This document shows positions 49,720 through 58,058 of a DNA stretch of 64,000 bases, in pieces (the stretch's first letter is position 1; each line of letters opens with the position of its first letter). Origin of the DNA: Streptomyces lasiicapitis (GTDB taxonomy: Bacteria > Actinomycetota > Actinomycetes > Streptomycetales > Streptomycetaceae). The notes below the pieces were generated by a model. It did not search any database, was not told where the DNA came from, and saw only the letters and a program-made list of their open reading frames with translations. The stretch lies in the NCBI RefSeq assembly GCF_014646335.1, contig NZ_BMNG01000005.1, forward strand, positions 226,438 through 290,437, given 5' to 3'. A program made the position numbers and the translations under genes.

Positions 49720-50130
49720 ATGCCGACCGAAGAACAGCTCGCGTACGAACTGCTGCGGCGCACGGACTACGGCCGGGTGGCGACCAGCATGCGGGCGCTG
49801 CCCTTCCTCGCGGTGGCGCGGCACGTCGTCGTCGACGGCCGCATCCTGCTGCGCATGCACCGGGGCCTGGGCTACCACCAGGCGTGCGCGGGCAGCGTCG
49901 TCGCGTACGGAGCGGACAATCTCGGCACCGAGACGGAGCGGGACGGCCAGTGGATCGTCCAGTTCGTGGGCCAGTGCGAGACGGCCAGCCCGACCGCCGC
50001 GGAGCTGAGCCTCTTCGGCCAGGCCCCCCACCACGTGGACGGCGCCCTCTACGACCCGGTGTACCTGGTCATGGACCCGCAGCTGGCCAAGGTCCACACC
50101 CTGACCCATCGCGTGCCCGCCGCCGTGTGA
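49720..50130 (+). CDS. Pyridoxamine-phosphate-oxidase-like FMN-binding protein
   Basis: A 136-residue split-barrel flavin protein: YGRVATSMRALPFLAVARHVVVDGRILLRM at the N-terminus, then VVAYGADNL ... WIVQFVGQCETASPT. It lacks the C-terminal PLP-site residues of true PdxH, so a general FMN/heme/F420-type reductase is more likely. ATG at 49720 follows GGTGGGGG; an upstream in-frame ATG at 49642 would overlie the palindrome at 49648-49662 and has no ribosome site. The neighbouring DevR-like regulator suggests redox or hypoxia control. Confidence 0.82.
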   Translation: MPTEEQLAYELLRRTDYGRVATSMRALPFLAVARHVVVDGRILLRMHRGLGYHQACAGSVVAYGADNLGTETERDGQWIVQFVGQCETASPTAAELSLFGQAPHHVDGALYDPVYLVMDPQLAKVHTLTHRVPAAV

Positions 50131-50151
50131 CACCGGCCGCGGGCCCGCGAG

Positions 50152-51756
50152 TCACTCCGTGTCGCCCTCGCCGCCCTGGGCGGCACCCTCGTTGTTGCCC
50201 CCGTCGTCCGGCGGATCCGTCGGATCGGTGGGCTCGGTGGGCGGATCCGTCGGATCGGTGGGCGGATCGGTCGGATCCGTGGGCGGATCGGTCGGATCGG
50301 TCGGCGGGTCGGTCGGATCCGTCGGAGGATCGGTCGGCTGCGTGGGCTGCTGGGTGTCCTGCGTGGGCGGCCGGGTCCAGTCGCCCCCGGTCTGCCCACC
50401 GCTGCCGTCCCCACCGGGCTGCGTGGCCCCGTCGGGAGTCTCCTCGTCCTTGCTCTTGCTGGGCGACTTCTCCTGCGACTGCTTCGTCGACGGCGTCGTA
50501 GGGGTCTTGTCCTTCTTGTTGCCGTTGTCGTCGCCCGCGGACAGCGCGAAGGCGACGCCCGCCGCGATCGCGATGACGGCGAGCACGGCGAGGATCCACA
50601 CCTTGCCGCGACCGCGCCCGCGGCCACCGTCGCGGTGACCACCGTCGAAGCCGCCGTCGTCGCCGCCCGGGGGCCGCAGCATCGGCCCGGGGATCTGCTG
50701 CGTGCCGGAATCGCCGGGGTGCGGCATGGCGGCCGTACCGGCGACACCCATCGCGGGCGTGTGCGCGCCCTCGTGCATGCCCGCCATCGCGACCGGGCCG
50801 GTGTTCCAGGTCCCGGTGTGGCTGCCCTGCTCGGCCAGCATCTGCAGGCCGTACTGGACCAGGCCGCGCATTTCCTCGGCGGTCTGGAAGCGGTCGTCCG
50901 GGTCCTTGGCGAGCGAGCGCATGACGAGCCCGTCGAGCTCCGGCGGCGCCGCGTCGGAGACCTCCGACGGCGGCACCGGAGTGTCCTGGACGTGCTGGTA
51001 GACCACGGAAAGCGGCGTCTCGCCGGTGAAGGGCGGCCGCAGCGCGAGCAGTTCGTACAGCAGACAGCCGGTCGCGTACAGGTCGCTGCGGTGGTCGACG
51101 GCCTTGCCGAGCGCCTGCTCGGGCGAGAGGTACTGCGGCGTGCCCATGACCATGCCGGTCTGCGTCATCGTCGACTGCGCCCCGTGCAGGGCGCGCGCGA
51201 TGCCGAAGTCCATCACCTTCACGGCACCGGTGTGGGTGATGCTGACGTTCGCGGGCTTGATGTCGCGGTGCACGATGCCGTGCTGGTGGGAGTACGCGAG
51301 CGCCTCGAGCACGCCGGACACGATGATCAGGGCCTGCTCCGGACCCGGGGCCTCCGCGTTGATCAGCAGATCCCGGATCGTGCGGCCCTCGACGAGCTCC
51401 ATCACGATGTACGGCACGGAGTTGCCGTTGATGAGGTCCTCGCCGGAGTCGTAGACCCCGACGACCGCGTGGTGGTTCAGGCCGGCCACCGACTGCGCCT
51501 CGCGCGTGAAGCGGGCCTTGGACACCGGGTCCTCGGCGAGGTCGGAGCGCAGCAGCTTGACCGCGACGGTGCGGCCCAGACGTACGTCCTCGGCGGCGAA
51601 CACCTCGGCCATGCCACCGCGGCCGAGCCTGCCGGTCAGCCGGTACCGGCCGTCGCCGACAAGTCCGCCGTTGCCCCACATCTCAGGCGAGTCCGACATG
51701 CCGCCGCCAGTCGCCTCGGGGTCGGACGGGCCCTGAGCGCGCTGCGTCTGTGCCAT
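50152..51756 (-). CDS. Membrane Ser/Thr protein kinase with Thr/Asp/Pro-repeat tail
   Basis: A 534-residue PknB-type Hanks kinase. Kinase domain about 35-300: Gly loop GRLGRGGMAEV, Lys67, HRDIKPAN with catalytic D165, DFG at 183, then MGTPQYLSPEQALG. A Gly/Asp-rich linker leads to one TM at about 384-405 (WILAVLAVIAIAAGVAFAL). The extracytoplasmic tail (404-534) has no PASTA domain; its end is a Thr/Asp/Pro repeat (TDPPTDP units). Divergent from a second kinase, suggesting shared control. ATG at 51754-51756. Confidence 0.93.
   Translation of the reverse strand: MAQTQRAQGPSDPEATGGGMSDSPEMWGNGGLVGDGRYRLTGRLGRGGMAEVFAAEDVRLGRTVAVKLLRSDLAEDPVSKARFTREAQSVAGLNHHAVVGVYDSGEDLINGNSVPYIVMELVEGRTIRDLLINAEAPGPEQALIIVSGVLEALAYSHQHGIVHRDIKPANVSITHTGAVKVMDFGIARALHGAQSTMTQTGMVMGTPQYLSPEQALGKAVDHRSDLYATGCLLYELLALRPPFTGETPLSVVYQHVQDTPVPPSEVSDAAPPELDGLVMRSLAKDPDDRFQTAEEMRGLVQYGLQMLAEQGSHTGTWNTGPVAMAGMHEGAHTPAMGVAGTAAMPHPGDSGTQQIPGPMLRPPGGDDGGFDGGHRDGGRGRGRGKVWILAVLAVIAIAAGVAFALSAGDDNGNKKDKTPTTPSTKQSQEKSPSKSKDEETPDGATQPGGDGSGGQTGGDWTRPPTQDTQQPTQPTDPPTDPTDPPTDPTDPPTDPTDPPTDPTDPPTEPTDPTDPPDDGGNNEGAAQGGEGDTE
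50213..50340. repeat. 21-nt coding tandem repeat (TDPPTDP)
   Basis: GGATC/GGTGG-rich 21-nt units encode repeated Thr-Asp-Pro motifs in the extracytoplasmic tail of the kinase gene. Slippage-prone and probably variable between strains. Confidence 0.75.
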
Positions 51757-52130
51757 CAGTCCTCGCCGTCGTTTCTGATCGTGGTCCGTCGTGGTCCGTC
51801 GTGTGAGGAGCGTGTACCGGATACGTGATAGAGCGGTACGGGGTACTCCGCCGTGCCACGCTACAGCCTTCCCGGCGGCCCCCGGTCCGACGTGGACCGG
51901 CCATCAAACCCGCCGGGGGCCCCACCGGGCAAACTTGTAACGCTTCCGAGACGCTTCTTGCGCGTACGGTCACGGAACGGGCACCGAGCTTGACGTGGCA
52001 CTGCCCTCGGGCAGACTTGGCCAGGAATAGCGGATCGATCACCGTCGTCAAGACGTCTTCGGTCGCCACCCTTAGCCACAGTCACAGCAGCGGCGCCGTC
52101 TCGCGCCCGCGCCGATGGGGGACGCACGAC
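51757..52130. other. 374-bp divergent promoter region between two kinase genes
   Basis: No gene supported. It should hold both kinase promoters. I see no strong palindrome apart from the short imperfect pair GCGGTAC / GTACTCCGC near 51833-51851. Confidence 0.5.
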
Positions 52131-53759
52131 ATGAGCCAGGACGGCGCTCAGGGCCGGTACGCGGGCAGTTCACTGGCCGGCGGCCGTTATCAGCTGCGCG
52201 ATCTGCTCGGCGAGGGCGGCATGGCCTCGGTGCACCTCGCGTACGACACCGTGCTCGACCGCCAGGTCGCGATCAAGACACTCCACACGGAGCTCGGCCG
52301 CGAGCAGTCCTTCCGCGAGCGCTTCCGCCGCGAGGCCCAGGCCGTGGCCAAGCTCACGCACACGAACATCGTGTCGGTCTTCGACACCGGCGAGGACGAT
52401 CTGGGCGGGGCGACCATGCCCTACATCGTCATGGAGTACGTCGAGGGCAAGCCGCTCGGCTCGGTCCTGGACGCGGCGGTCCGCCAGCAGGGCGCGATGC
52501 CGACCGACCAGGCCCTGAAGATCACCGCCGATGTGCTCGCGGCCCTGGAGATCAGCCACGAGATGGGCCTGGTCCACCGCGACATCAAGCCCGGCAACGT
52601 GATGATGACCAAGCGCAACGTCGTCAAGGTCATGGACTTCGGCATCGCCCGCGCCATGCAGTCCGGCGTCACGTCGATGACGCAGACCGGCATGGTCGTC
52701 GGCACCCCGCAGTACCTCTCGCCCGAGCAGGCGCTCGGCCGCGGTGTGGACGCCCGCTCCGACCTCTACTCGGTCGGCATCATGCTCTTCCAGCTGGTGA
52801 CGGGACGGCTCCCCTTCGAGGCGGACTCGCCGCTGGCCATCGCGTACGCGCACGTCCAGGAGGAGCCGGTCGCTCCCTCCTCGATCAACCGTTCCCTTCC
52901 GCCGGCGATCGACGCGCTCGTCGCCCGCGCGCTGAAGAAGAACCCGAACGAGCGCTTCCCGACCGCCGAGGCCATGCGCGACGAGTGCCTGCGGATCGCC
53001 CAGTCCTTCCAGACGGCGGCCCCGAGCATCGTCCCCGGCACCCAGACGGCGAGCGGCGCGGGCGTGGGCTCCGCGGTGTTCCCGCCGGTCGACACCGCGG
53101 CGCCGGCCGCGGGCGGCGTCCACACGCCGTACCAGCCGGGTCCCTACGGCCCCGCGACCCCGGCCCCCACCCCGGGCTACGGCTACCCCCAGCCGGGCTA
53201 CCAGACTCCGGCACCCACGAACGCGTACGCACCCCAGGCGTCCCAGACGCCCCCTCCGTACAACATCTCCCCGCAGCCCGCGGCGGCGATGCCGTCCGGC
53301 GGCTCGGGCGGGCGCGACTCGGGCGGCGGCAAGCGGAACATGCCGGTGATCATCGGCTCGATCGTCGTGGCCCTGCTCGCGATCGGCGGCGTGATCGCCG
53401 CGGTCACGCTGAGCGGCGGGGGCGACGACGACGGCGGTGGCGGCAAGGAGTCGAAGAAGCCGGTGGCGGGTCACCGGGGCCCGGACCGGACGAAGACCGT
53501 CGAGAAGACGCTCTGCACCGAGCCGGACACCGCGTACAACGACCCGGACAAGATCAAGATGCCGGAGTTCGCCTACAAGGACTGGCGCTCGGTGCTGTCC
53601 TGCCTGCAGGCGGCCGGATGGCACTACGACAAGAACGAGGTCGACGAGAACACGTTCGGCGAGGACACGGTCATCCGGACCGTGCCCAAGGCGGGCGAGG
53701 ACATCGACCCGAAGGACGTGGACATCCAGTTCGACATCTCGTCGGGCAATCCGGCCTGA
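52131..53759 (+). CDS. Membrane Ser/Thr protein kinase with a single PASTA-like domain
   Basis: A 542-residue PknB-type kinase. Kinase domain about 18-285 with GEGGMASV, Lys49, HRDIKPGN (D151) and DFG. Tyr/Pro/Gly-rich linker about 305-395 (PYGPATPAPTPGYGYPQPGY). TM about 402-427 (VIIGSIVVALLAIGGVIAAV). The extracytoplasmic part, about 445-542, resembles one PASTA unit (VLSCLQAAGW, VIRTVPKAGEDIDPKDVDIQFDIS) with a possible disulfide (LCTEP/LSCLQ). PASTA units usually occur as 3-5 copies; this kinase has one. ATG at 52131 follows a GGGGGA site. Divergent from the other kinase gene. Confidence 0.93.
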   Translation: MSQDGAQGRYAGSSLAGGRYQLRDLLGEGGMASVHLAYDTVLDRQVAIKTLHTELGREQSFRERFRREAQAVAKLTHTNIVSVFDTGEDDLGGATMPYIVMEYVEGKPLGSVLDAAVRQQGAMPTDQALKITADVLAALEISHEMGLVHRDIKPGNVMMTKRNVVKVMDFGIARAMQSGVTSMTQTGMVVGTPQYLSPEQALGRGVDARSDLYSVGIMLFQLVTGRLPFEADSPLAIAYAHVQEEPVAPSSINRSLPPAIDALVARALKKNPNERFPTAEAMRDECLRIAQSFQTAAPSIVPGTQTASGAGVGSAVFPPVDTAAPAAGGVHTPYQPGPYGPATPAPTPGYGYPQPGYQTPAPTNAYAPQASQTPPPYNISPQPAAAMPSGGSGGRDSGGGKRNMPVIIGSIVVALLAIGGVIAAVTLSGGGDDDGGGGKESKKPVAGHRGPDRTKTVEKTLCTEPDTAYNDPDKIKMPEFAYKDWRSVLSCLQAAGWHYDKNEVDENTFGEDTVIRTVPKAGEDIDPKDVDIQFDISSGNPA

Positions 53760-53912
53760 CGCCAAGTCCTACGGGCCCCACGAGAACTTTTTTCCTGCAG
53801 CGGTCACATTCTCCTAGCGCCATCCGTCAGTGAAGTGAAAGCAAGGCGGCGAGGCACCGGCCGGGCCACAGCCACCGCGACGAACACCCACTCGGACGCA
53901 AAGGACACGATC

Positions 53913-54374
53913 ATGCAGGCACGGATGAAGAACCCGGCTTTCGTCCTCCCCGACGGCATCAAGGGCATCGGCACCCTCTTCAAGGCCATCAACGACGGCG
54001 GCCTCTCCCAGGAGATCCAGGAGATCGTGGGCCTGCGGGCCAGCCAGATCAACGGCTGCGGCGCCTGCGTCCACGGCCACACCGAGAACCTCGTCAAGGC
54101 CGGGACCAGCACGGAGCGGCTCGCCGCCGTGGCCGCCTGGCGCGACGCCCCCTTCTTCACGGACGCCGAGCGTGCCGCCCTCGCCCTGACCGAGAGCGTC
54201 ACCCGGCTCGCCGACCGCTCCACCGAGTCCGTCCCTGACGAACTGTGGGACGAGGTCGCCGACCACTTCGACGAGCGGGAGCTGTCCGCCCTGATCCTTG
54301 TCATCGGCGTGACGAACATGTTCAACCGCATCAACACCACGATCAAGGAGCCCGCCGGCACGAAGTGGGGCTGA
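53913..54374 (+). CDS. AhpD-like carboxymuconolactone-decarboxylase-family protein
   Basis: A 153-residue alkylhydroperoxidase-like protein. The CxxC redox site is in NGCGACVHGHTENL (C-x-x-C-x3-H), with the upstream Glu-rich helix (EIQEIVGLRASQ), the AhpD pattern. The ATG at 53913 is seven bases past AAGGA; an upstream frame extension lacks a ribosome site. Likely peroxide or disulfide reduction. Closed by a strong hairpin. Confidence 0.9.
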   Translation: MQARMKNPAFVLPDGIKGIGTLFKAINDGGLSQEIQEIVGLRASQINGCGACVHGHTENLVKAGTSTERLAAVAAWRDAPFFTDAERAALALTESVTRLADRSTESVPDELWDEVADHFDERELSALILVIGVTNMFNRINTTIKEPAGTKWG

Positions 54375-54384
54375 GCCGCACGGT

Positions 54385-54423
54385 GAAGGGGCCCGGCACA
54401 CAGGTCGTGTGCCGGGCCCCTTC
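54385..54423. terminator. Terminator between AhpD-like and Bpa genes
   Basis: Perfect 17-bp stem GAAGGGGCCCGGCACAC / GTGTGCCGGGCCCCTTC with loop AGGTC, the strongest hairpin in the window; serves convergent genes. Confidence 0.88.
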
Positions 54424-54459
54424 GTCGTACGTGGCCTCGTACGGGCCGTTCCCGACGGC

Positions 54460-54999
54460 TTAGAGGTACGGACCGCCGCTGCGGCCCGCGATGCCGCCGT
54501 CCTCGCCGTCCTCGTGACCGCCCACGCCGGGCGGCAGCGCGCGGCGCATCTGCTCCAACTGGGCCCGCGCCGCCATCTGCTGGGCGAACAGGGTCGTCTG
54601 GATCCCGTGGAAGAGGCCTTCGAGCCAGCCCACCAACTGAGCCTGCGCGATGCGCAGTTCCGCGTCGCTCGGCGTCGTCTCCTCGGTGAAGGGGAGCGAG
54701 AGCCGCTCCAGCTCCTCGACCAGCTCGGGGGCAAGCCCGTCCTCCAGCTCCTTCACCGAGCTGGCGTGGATCTCCTTGAGGCGCACCCGGCTCGCCTCGT
54801 CCAGAGGTGCCGCCCGCACCTCCTCCAGAAGCTGCTTGATCATGCTGCCGATGCGCATGACCTTCGCGGGCTGCTCGACCATGTCTGTCACCGGGACCTC
54901 GCGGGACTCGTCGTCTCCGCCACCGAGAGCCATTCCGTCCTGGCCCACGACCAGGACCTGGGGGTTCTCCGGCGACCGTTCGTTCCTCGGCATCTCCAT
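54460..54999 (-). CDS. bpa: Bacterial proteasome activator Bpa (DUF2587)
   Basis: A 179-residue Bpa/PafE-like proteasome activator: an ATP-independent ring that opens the 20S proteasome gate. The helical core is about 38-155 (PAKVMRIGSMIKQLLEEVRAAPLDE, LKEIHASSVKELEDGLAPELVEEL, LRIAQAQLVGWLEGLFHGIQTTLFAQQMAARAQLEQMRR). The C-terminus is GGPYL; in Mycobacterium the end is GQYL, whose tail docks into the proteasome. The Pro for Gln change is notable. ATG at 54997-54999. Proteasome genes are not in this window. Confidence 0.9.
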   Translation of the reverse strand: MEMPRNERSPENPQVLVVGQDGMALGGGDDESREVPVTDMVEQPAKVMRIGSMIKQLLEEVRAAPLDEASRVRLKEIHASSVKELEDGLAPELVEELERLSLPFTEETTPSDAELRIAQAQLVGWLEGLFHGIQTTLFAQQMAARAQLEQMRRALPPGVGGHEDGEDGGIAGRSGGPYL

Positions 55000-55154
55000 G
55001 CCGCCATTCTCTCGCACCTGTTGCTCACACCTCCGTGGTGCCCCCATTGGACGGTGATCCACCGTGTACGGGGGCGTTCGCCGTGTCCACGAGGGGGCGA
55101 CCCGGGGGACGGCTCCCTCGTCCTGCGGGTGTCCTGCGAGCAGGGCCGGACGGG

Positions 55155-55697
55155 TCAGCCCCGGCGCAGCCGCAGGCCGAGGAAGCCGAGCCCGAAGCCG
55201 ATCAGGACCATGCCCGCGCCGAGCGGCAGCACCCGCAGGCCCGGGAACGCGGGGCCCTCGGCCGCCCGCTCCCGTGGCGCGTCGGCGGTGCCGGGCGGCG
55301 GGGGCAGGACGGGGGTCGGCCTGGGCCGCTCCGGGCGTACCTCGCGGGGCGGGGGTGGCAGCGGACGCCAGACAGCCGGGTCGGGCACGGTCCCCGGCTC
55401 CGCCCGCCCGGGCCGCTGCCGCCCTTCGCCCGCACGGCTTCCGGCCAGCGATCCGGTGCCGTAGTAGGGGGCGGAGGCCGAGGGGGAGGGCGACGGGTCG
55501 GAGGGTGTGGGGGCGGCGGGGGCTGTGAGCGCGGTGACGGCAGTGGGGGCGGTCGTAGCTGCGTACGCCGTCGACGTACCGAAATCGAATCCGATGCCGC
55601 TGCCCGTGCCGCTGCCGACACCGATGGGGAGCAGCGCCGCCGCGAGGACCGCGGGCAGCGCCGCGCGGCGGAGCGCGCCCCGCAGCCGTGATGTCAC
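55155..55697 (-). CDS. Proline-rich secreted/anchored protein with C-terminal TM
   Basis: A 180-residue protein I do not recognise. Signal-like segment 1-46 (RAALPAVLAAALLPIGVG ... STAYA), Pro/Ala/Thr-rich body to about 155 (PPPPREVRPERPRPTPVLPPPP), then one TM helix (about 156-175, LPLGAGMVLIGFGLGFLGLRL) ending in RRG. GTG at 55695-55697 has GGAGGGGG upstream. The architecture (secreted Pro-rich stalk with C-terminal TM and basic tail) is that of small surface-stalk proteins; no sortase motif visible. Confidence 0.78.
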   Translation of the reverse strand: MTSRLRGALRRAALPAVLAAALLPIGVGSGTGSGIGFDFGTSTAYAATTAPTAVTALTAPAAPTPSDPSPSPSASAPYYGTGSLAGSRAGEGRQRPGRAEPGTVPDPAVWRPLPPPPREVRPERPRPTPVLPPPPGTADAPRERAAEGPAFPGLRVLPLGAGMVLIGFGLGFLGLRLRRG

Positions 55698-55877
55698 CGC
55701 GCTGACCCCCTCCCGGTGCCGGGTCGTCGCCGAGATCGCAGAACGCCCGGACCCGCGCCGCACGCGAGGATCAAGGGGCGTACGGCCAGCGTCACATGAC
55801 GCGCCGCATCCGGCATCTCGGCGACGCCCGGCCCGGGGAGGAAGGCTTCAGGGTGCGTCGCGGCGGGTGGAGCCCGC

Positions 55878-56870
55878 TCAGGTCGCGGTCGGCTCGCGAG
55901 TGAGGAGGACCTTGCCGATGTGCCCGCTCTCCTCGAGCACCCGGTGCGCGGCCGCCGCGTCCCGCATCGGCAGGACACGGTCGACGACCGGCCGGACCTG
56001 GCCCGCGCCGATCAGCGGCCACACGTGTTCCCGTACCGCCGCGACGATCGCGGACTTCTCGCTCACGGGGCGGCCGCGCAGCGAGGTCGCCGTGATGGCG
56101 CCGCGCTTGCCGAGGAGCGCGGCGATGTTCAGCTCGCTCTTCACGCCGCCCTGCATGCCGATGATGGCGAGGCGGCCGTTGACGGCGAGGGCCTGGATGT
56201 TCCGGTCCAGGTACTTGGCGCCCATGATGTCCAGGATCACGTCCGCCCCCGCGCCGTCCGTGGCCCGCCGGATCTCCTCGACGAAGTCCTGCTCGCGGTA
56301 GTCGATGAGCACGTCGGCGCCCAGCTCACCGCAGACCGCCAGCTTCTCCTTGCCGCCGGCGGTCACCGCCACCTTGGCGCCCACGGCCTTCGCGAGCTGA
56401 ATGGCCATCGTGCCGATGCCGCTCGCACCGCCATGGGCCAGCAGGGTCTCGCCGGGGTGCAGGTGGGCGACCATGAACACGTTCGACCACACCGTGCAGG
56501 TGACCTCGGGCAGCGCCGCCGCCGTCACGAGGTCGACGCCGTCCGGCAGGGGAAGGACCTGCCCGGCGGGCACGGCGACCCGCTCCGCGTACCCGCCGCC
56601 CGCGAGCAGCGCGCACACCTCGTCGCCGACCGACCAGCCCGCGACACCGGGGCCGAGCGCCGCGATGCGGCCCGAGCACTCCAGGCCGGGGTAGGGCGAC
56701 GAGCCGGGCGGCGGGTCGTAGAACCCCTGCCGTTGCAGCAGGTCGGCGCGGTTCACGGCGCTGGCGGCCACATCGATGAGGACCTCGCCCTCACCTGGTA
56801 CGGGATCGGGGACCTCGGCCCACTGAAGCGCCTCGGGTCCGCCGGGTTCGGGGATCGTGATCGCATACAT
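55878..56870 (-). CDS. Quinone oxidoreductase / zeta-crystallin-like MDR protein
   Basis: A 330-residue zinc-free medium-chain dehydrogenase. GroES-like N-terminal part (VLIDVAASAVNRADLLQRQGFY, PGLECSGRIAALG), then the Rossmann part with LLAHGGASGIGTMAIQLAKAVGAKVAV. It matches NAD(P)H:quinone reductases of the TP53I3/QorA style. The C-terminal end LEESGHIGKVLLT is typical. ATG at 56868-56870. It is followed on the same strand by the Pro-rich protein gene after 180 bp. Confidence 0.93.
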   Translation of the reverse strand: MYAITIPEPGGPEALQWAEVPDPVPGEGEVLIDVAASAVNRADLLQRQGFYDPPPGSSPYPGLECSGRIAALGPGVAGWSVGDEVCALLAGGGYAERVAVPAGQVLPLPDGVDLVTAAALPEVTCTVWSNVFMVAHLHPGETLLAHGGASGIGTMAIQLAKAVGAKVAVTAGGKEKLAVCGELGADVLIDYREQDFVEEIRRATDGAGADVILDIMGAKYLDRNIQALAVNGRLAIIGMQGGVKSELNIAALLGKRGAITATSLRGRPVSEKSAIVAAVREHVWPLIGAGQVRPVVDRVLPMRDAAAAHRVLEESGHIGKVLLTREPTAT

Positions 56871-56971
56871 GCGAGCGAGGCTACTCCCGGGCGCCCGCGG
56901 TCACCGGGTCGGCGGCGGCCGGTGGCGCCCGTCGCGGTCGGCGGGCCGTCGCAGTCCGCGGGCCACCGCGG

Positions 56972-58051
56972 TCACCGGCCTTGCGGCGCTGCCGGTTGCG
57001 GGGACGCCCGGACGATGGTGATCAGACGGTCCGTCAACTGGAGCTCGCCGATCGCCGGATCGTCGTACCCCAGGACGCGATGGCCGCGTACGACACTGAC
57101 GATGAGGTCGTCCGTCTCCCGCACACCCCGCCCCACCTCGGCCTTTATCACCGGCCGTTCGACGAGGTCGAGCCCGCTGCCCTGCTGGATCAGGTCCTCC
57201 ATGACCAGGCCCGCACTCGGGCTGAGCACCGAGAGCCCGAGCAGTCGGCCCGCCGCGCTGGCGCTGGTGATGACGGCGTCGGCGCCGGACTGGCGCAGCA
57301 GCGGCGCGTTCTCCTCCTCGCGCACCGCGGCCACGATCTTCGCCTGGCGGTTGAGCTGTCGCGCGGTGAGCGTGACGAGCACCGCCGTGTCGTCGCGCTG
57401 CGTCGCGATGATGATCTGGCGGGCCCGCTGCAGCTCGGCCCGCAGCAGCACGTCGCTGCGCGTCGCGTCTCCGACGACTCCGGCGAAGCCCTCCGCCGTG
57501 GCCGCTTCGACGGCCTTCGCACTCGGGTCGACGACCACGATCTGCTCGGGCTTCAGGCCGGTGGCCTGCACGGTCTGCACCGCGGACCGGCCTTTGGTGC
57601 CGAAGCCGATGACGACGGTGTGGTCACGCAAGTTGGACCTCCAGCGGGACAGCCGCCATTCCTCGCGGGTGCGTTCGGTCAGCACTTCGAGGGTGGTGCC
57701 GACCAGGATGATCAGGAAGAGCACACGCAACGGCGTGATCAGGAAAATGTTGCTGAGCCGCGCGCTGTCGCTGTACGGCACGATGTCGCCGTAGCCGGTC
57801 GTGGAGAGCGTCACGGTGGCGTAGTACGAGGCGTCGAGGAAGTCGATCTCCCCGTTGGCGTTGTCGTGGTACCCCTCGCGGTCGACCCACACGATGAGGA
57901 TCGTCAGGAAGAGCACGAACAACGCCATCAGCAGCCGCCTGCCGACCTGCCGCAGCGGTCGCTCGATCACGCGCTTGGGCAATTTGACCCGAGACGTCAC
58001 CAAATGCTCGTCGGCTTGGCGCGCGATCGCGTCGTGGCCGGGAAGTTTCAC
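56972..58051 (-). CDS. Two-TM potassium channel with RCK (TrkA-N) domain
   Basis: A 359-residue K+ channel subunit. Pore: TM1 about 40-56 (LMALFVLFLTILIVWV), selectivity filter TTGYGD at 84-89, TM2 about 99-118 (FLITPLRVLFLIILVG). RCK/TrkA-N domain about 130-250 (HTVVIGFGTKGRSAVQTV; VVDPSAKAVEAA), then a TrkA-C-like part to 330. I chose the GTG at 58049-58051: GGGGAG lies eight bases upstream, and its GTGA overlaps the moeA stop. A longer GTG start at 58060 (reading MFHVKL) has no ribosome site. The start codon lies inside a parS palindrome. Confidence 0.9.
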   Translation of the reverse strand: MKLPGHDAIARQADEHLVTSRVKLPKRVIERPLRQVGRRLLMALFVLFLTILIVWVDREGYHDNANGEIDFLDASYYATVTLSTTGYGDIVPYSDSARLSNIFLITPLRVLFLIILVGTTLEVLTERTREEWRLSRWRSNLRDHTVVIGFGTKGRSAVQTVQATGLKPEQIVVVDPSAKAVEAATAEGFAGVVGDATRSDVLLRAELQRARQIIIATQRDDTAVLVTLTARQLNRQAKIVAAVREEENAPLLRQSGADAVITSASAAGRLLGLSVLSPSAGLVMEDLIQQGSGLDLVERPVIKAEVGRGVRETDDLIVSVVRGHRVLGYDDPAIGELQLTDRLITIVRASPQPAAPQGR

Positions 58052-58058
58052 GTGAAAC
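58045..58058. promoter_or_regulatory. parS site for ParB
   Basis: GTTTCACGTGAAAC is an exact 14-bp palindrome identical to the Streptomyces parS consensus. It spans the moeA stop and the K+-channel GTG start. parS sites cluster within a few hundred kb of oriC and organise chromosome segregation during sporulation. Confidence 0.92.

Noticed and set aside
50213..50340. Repeat array suspected as CRISPR
   Set aside because: 21-nt units are contiguous and encode TDPPTDP in the kinase tail.
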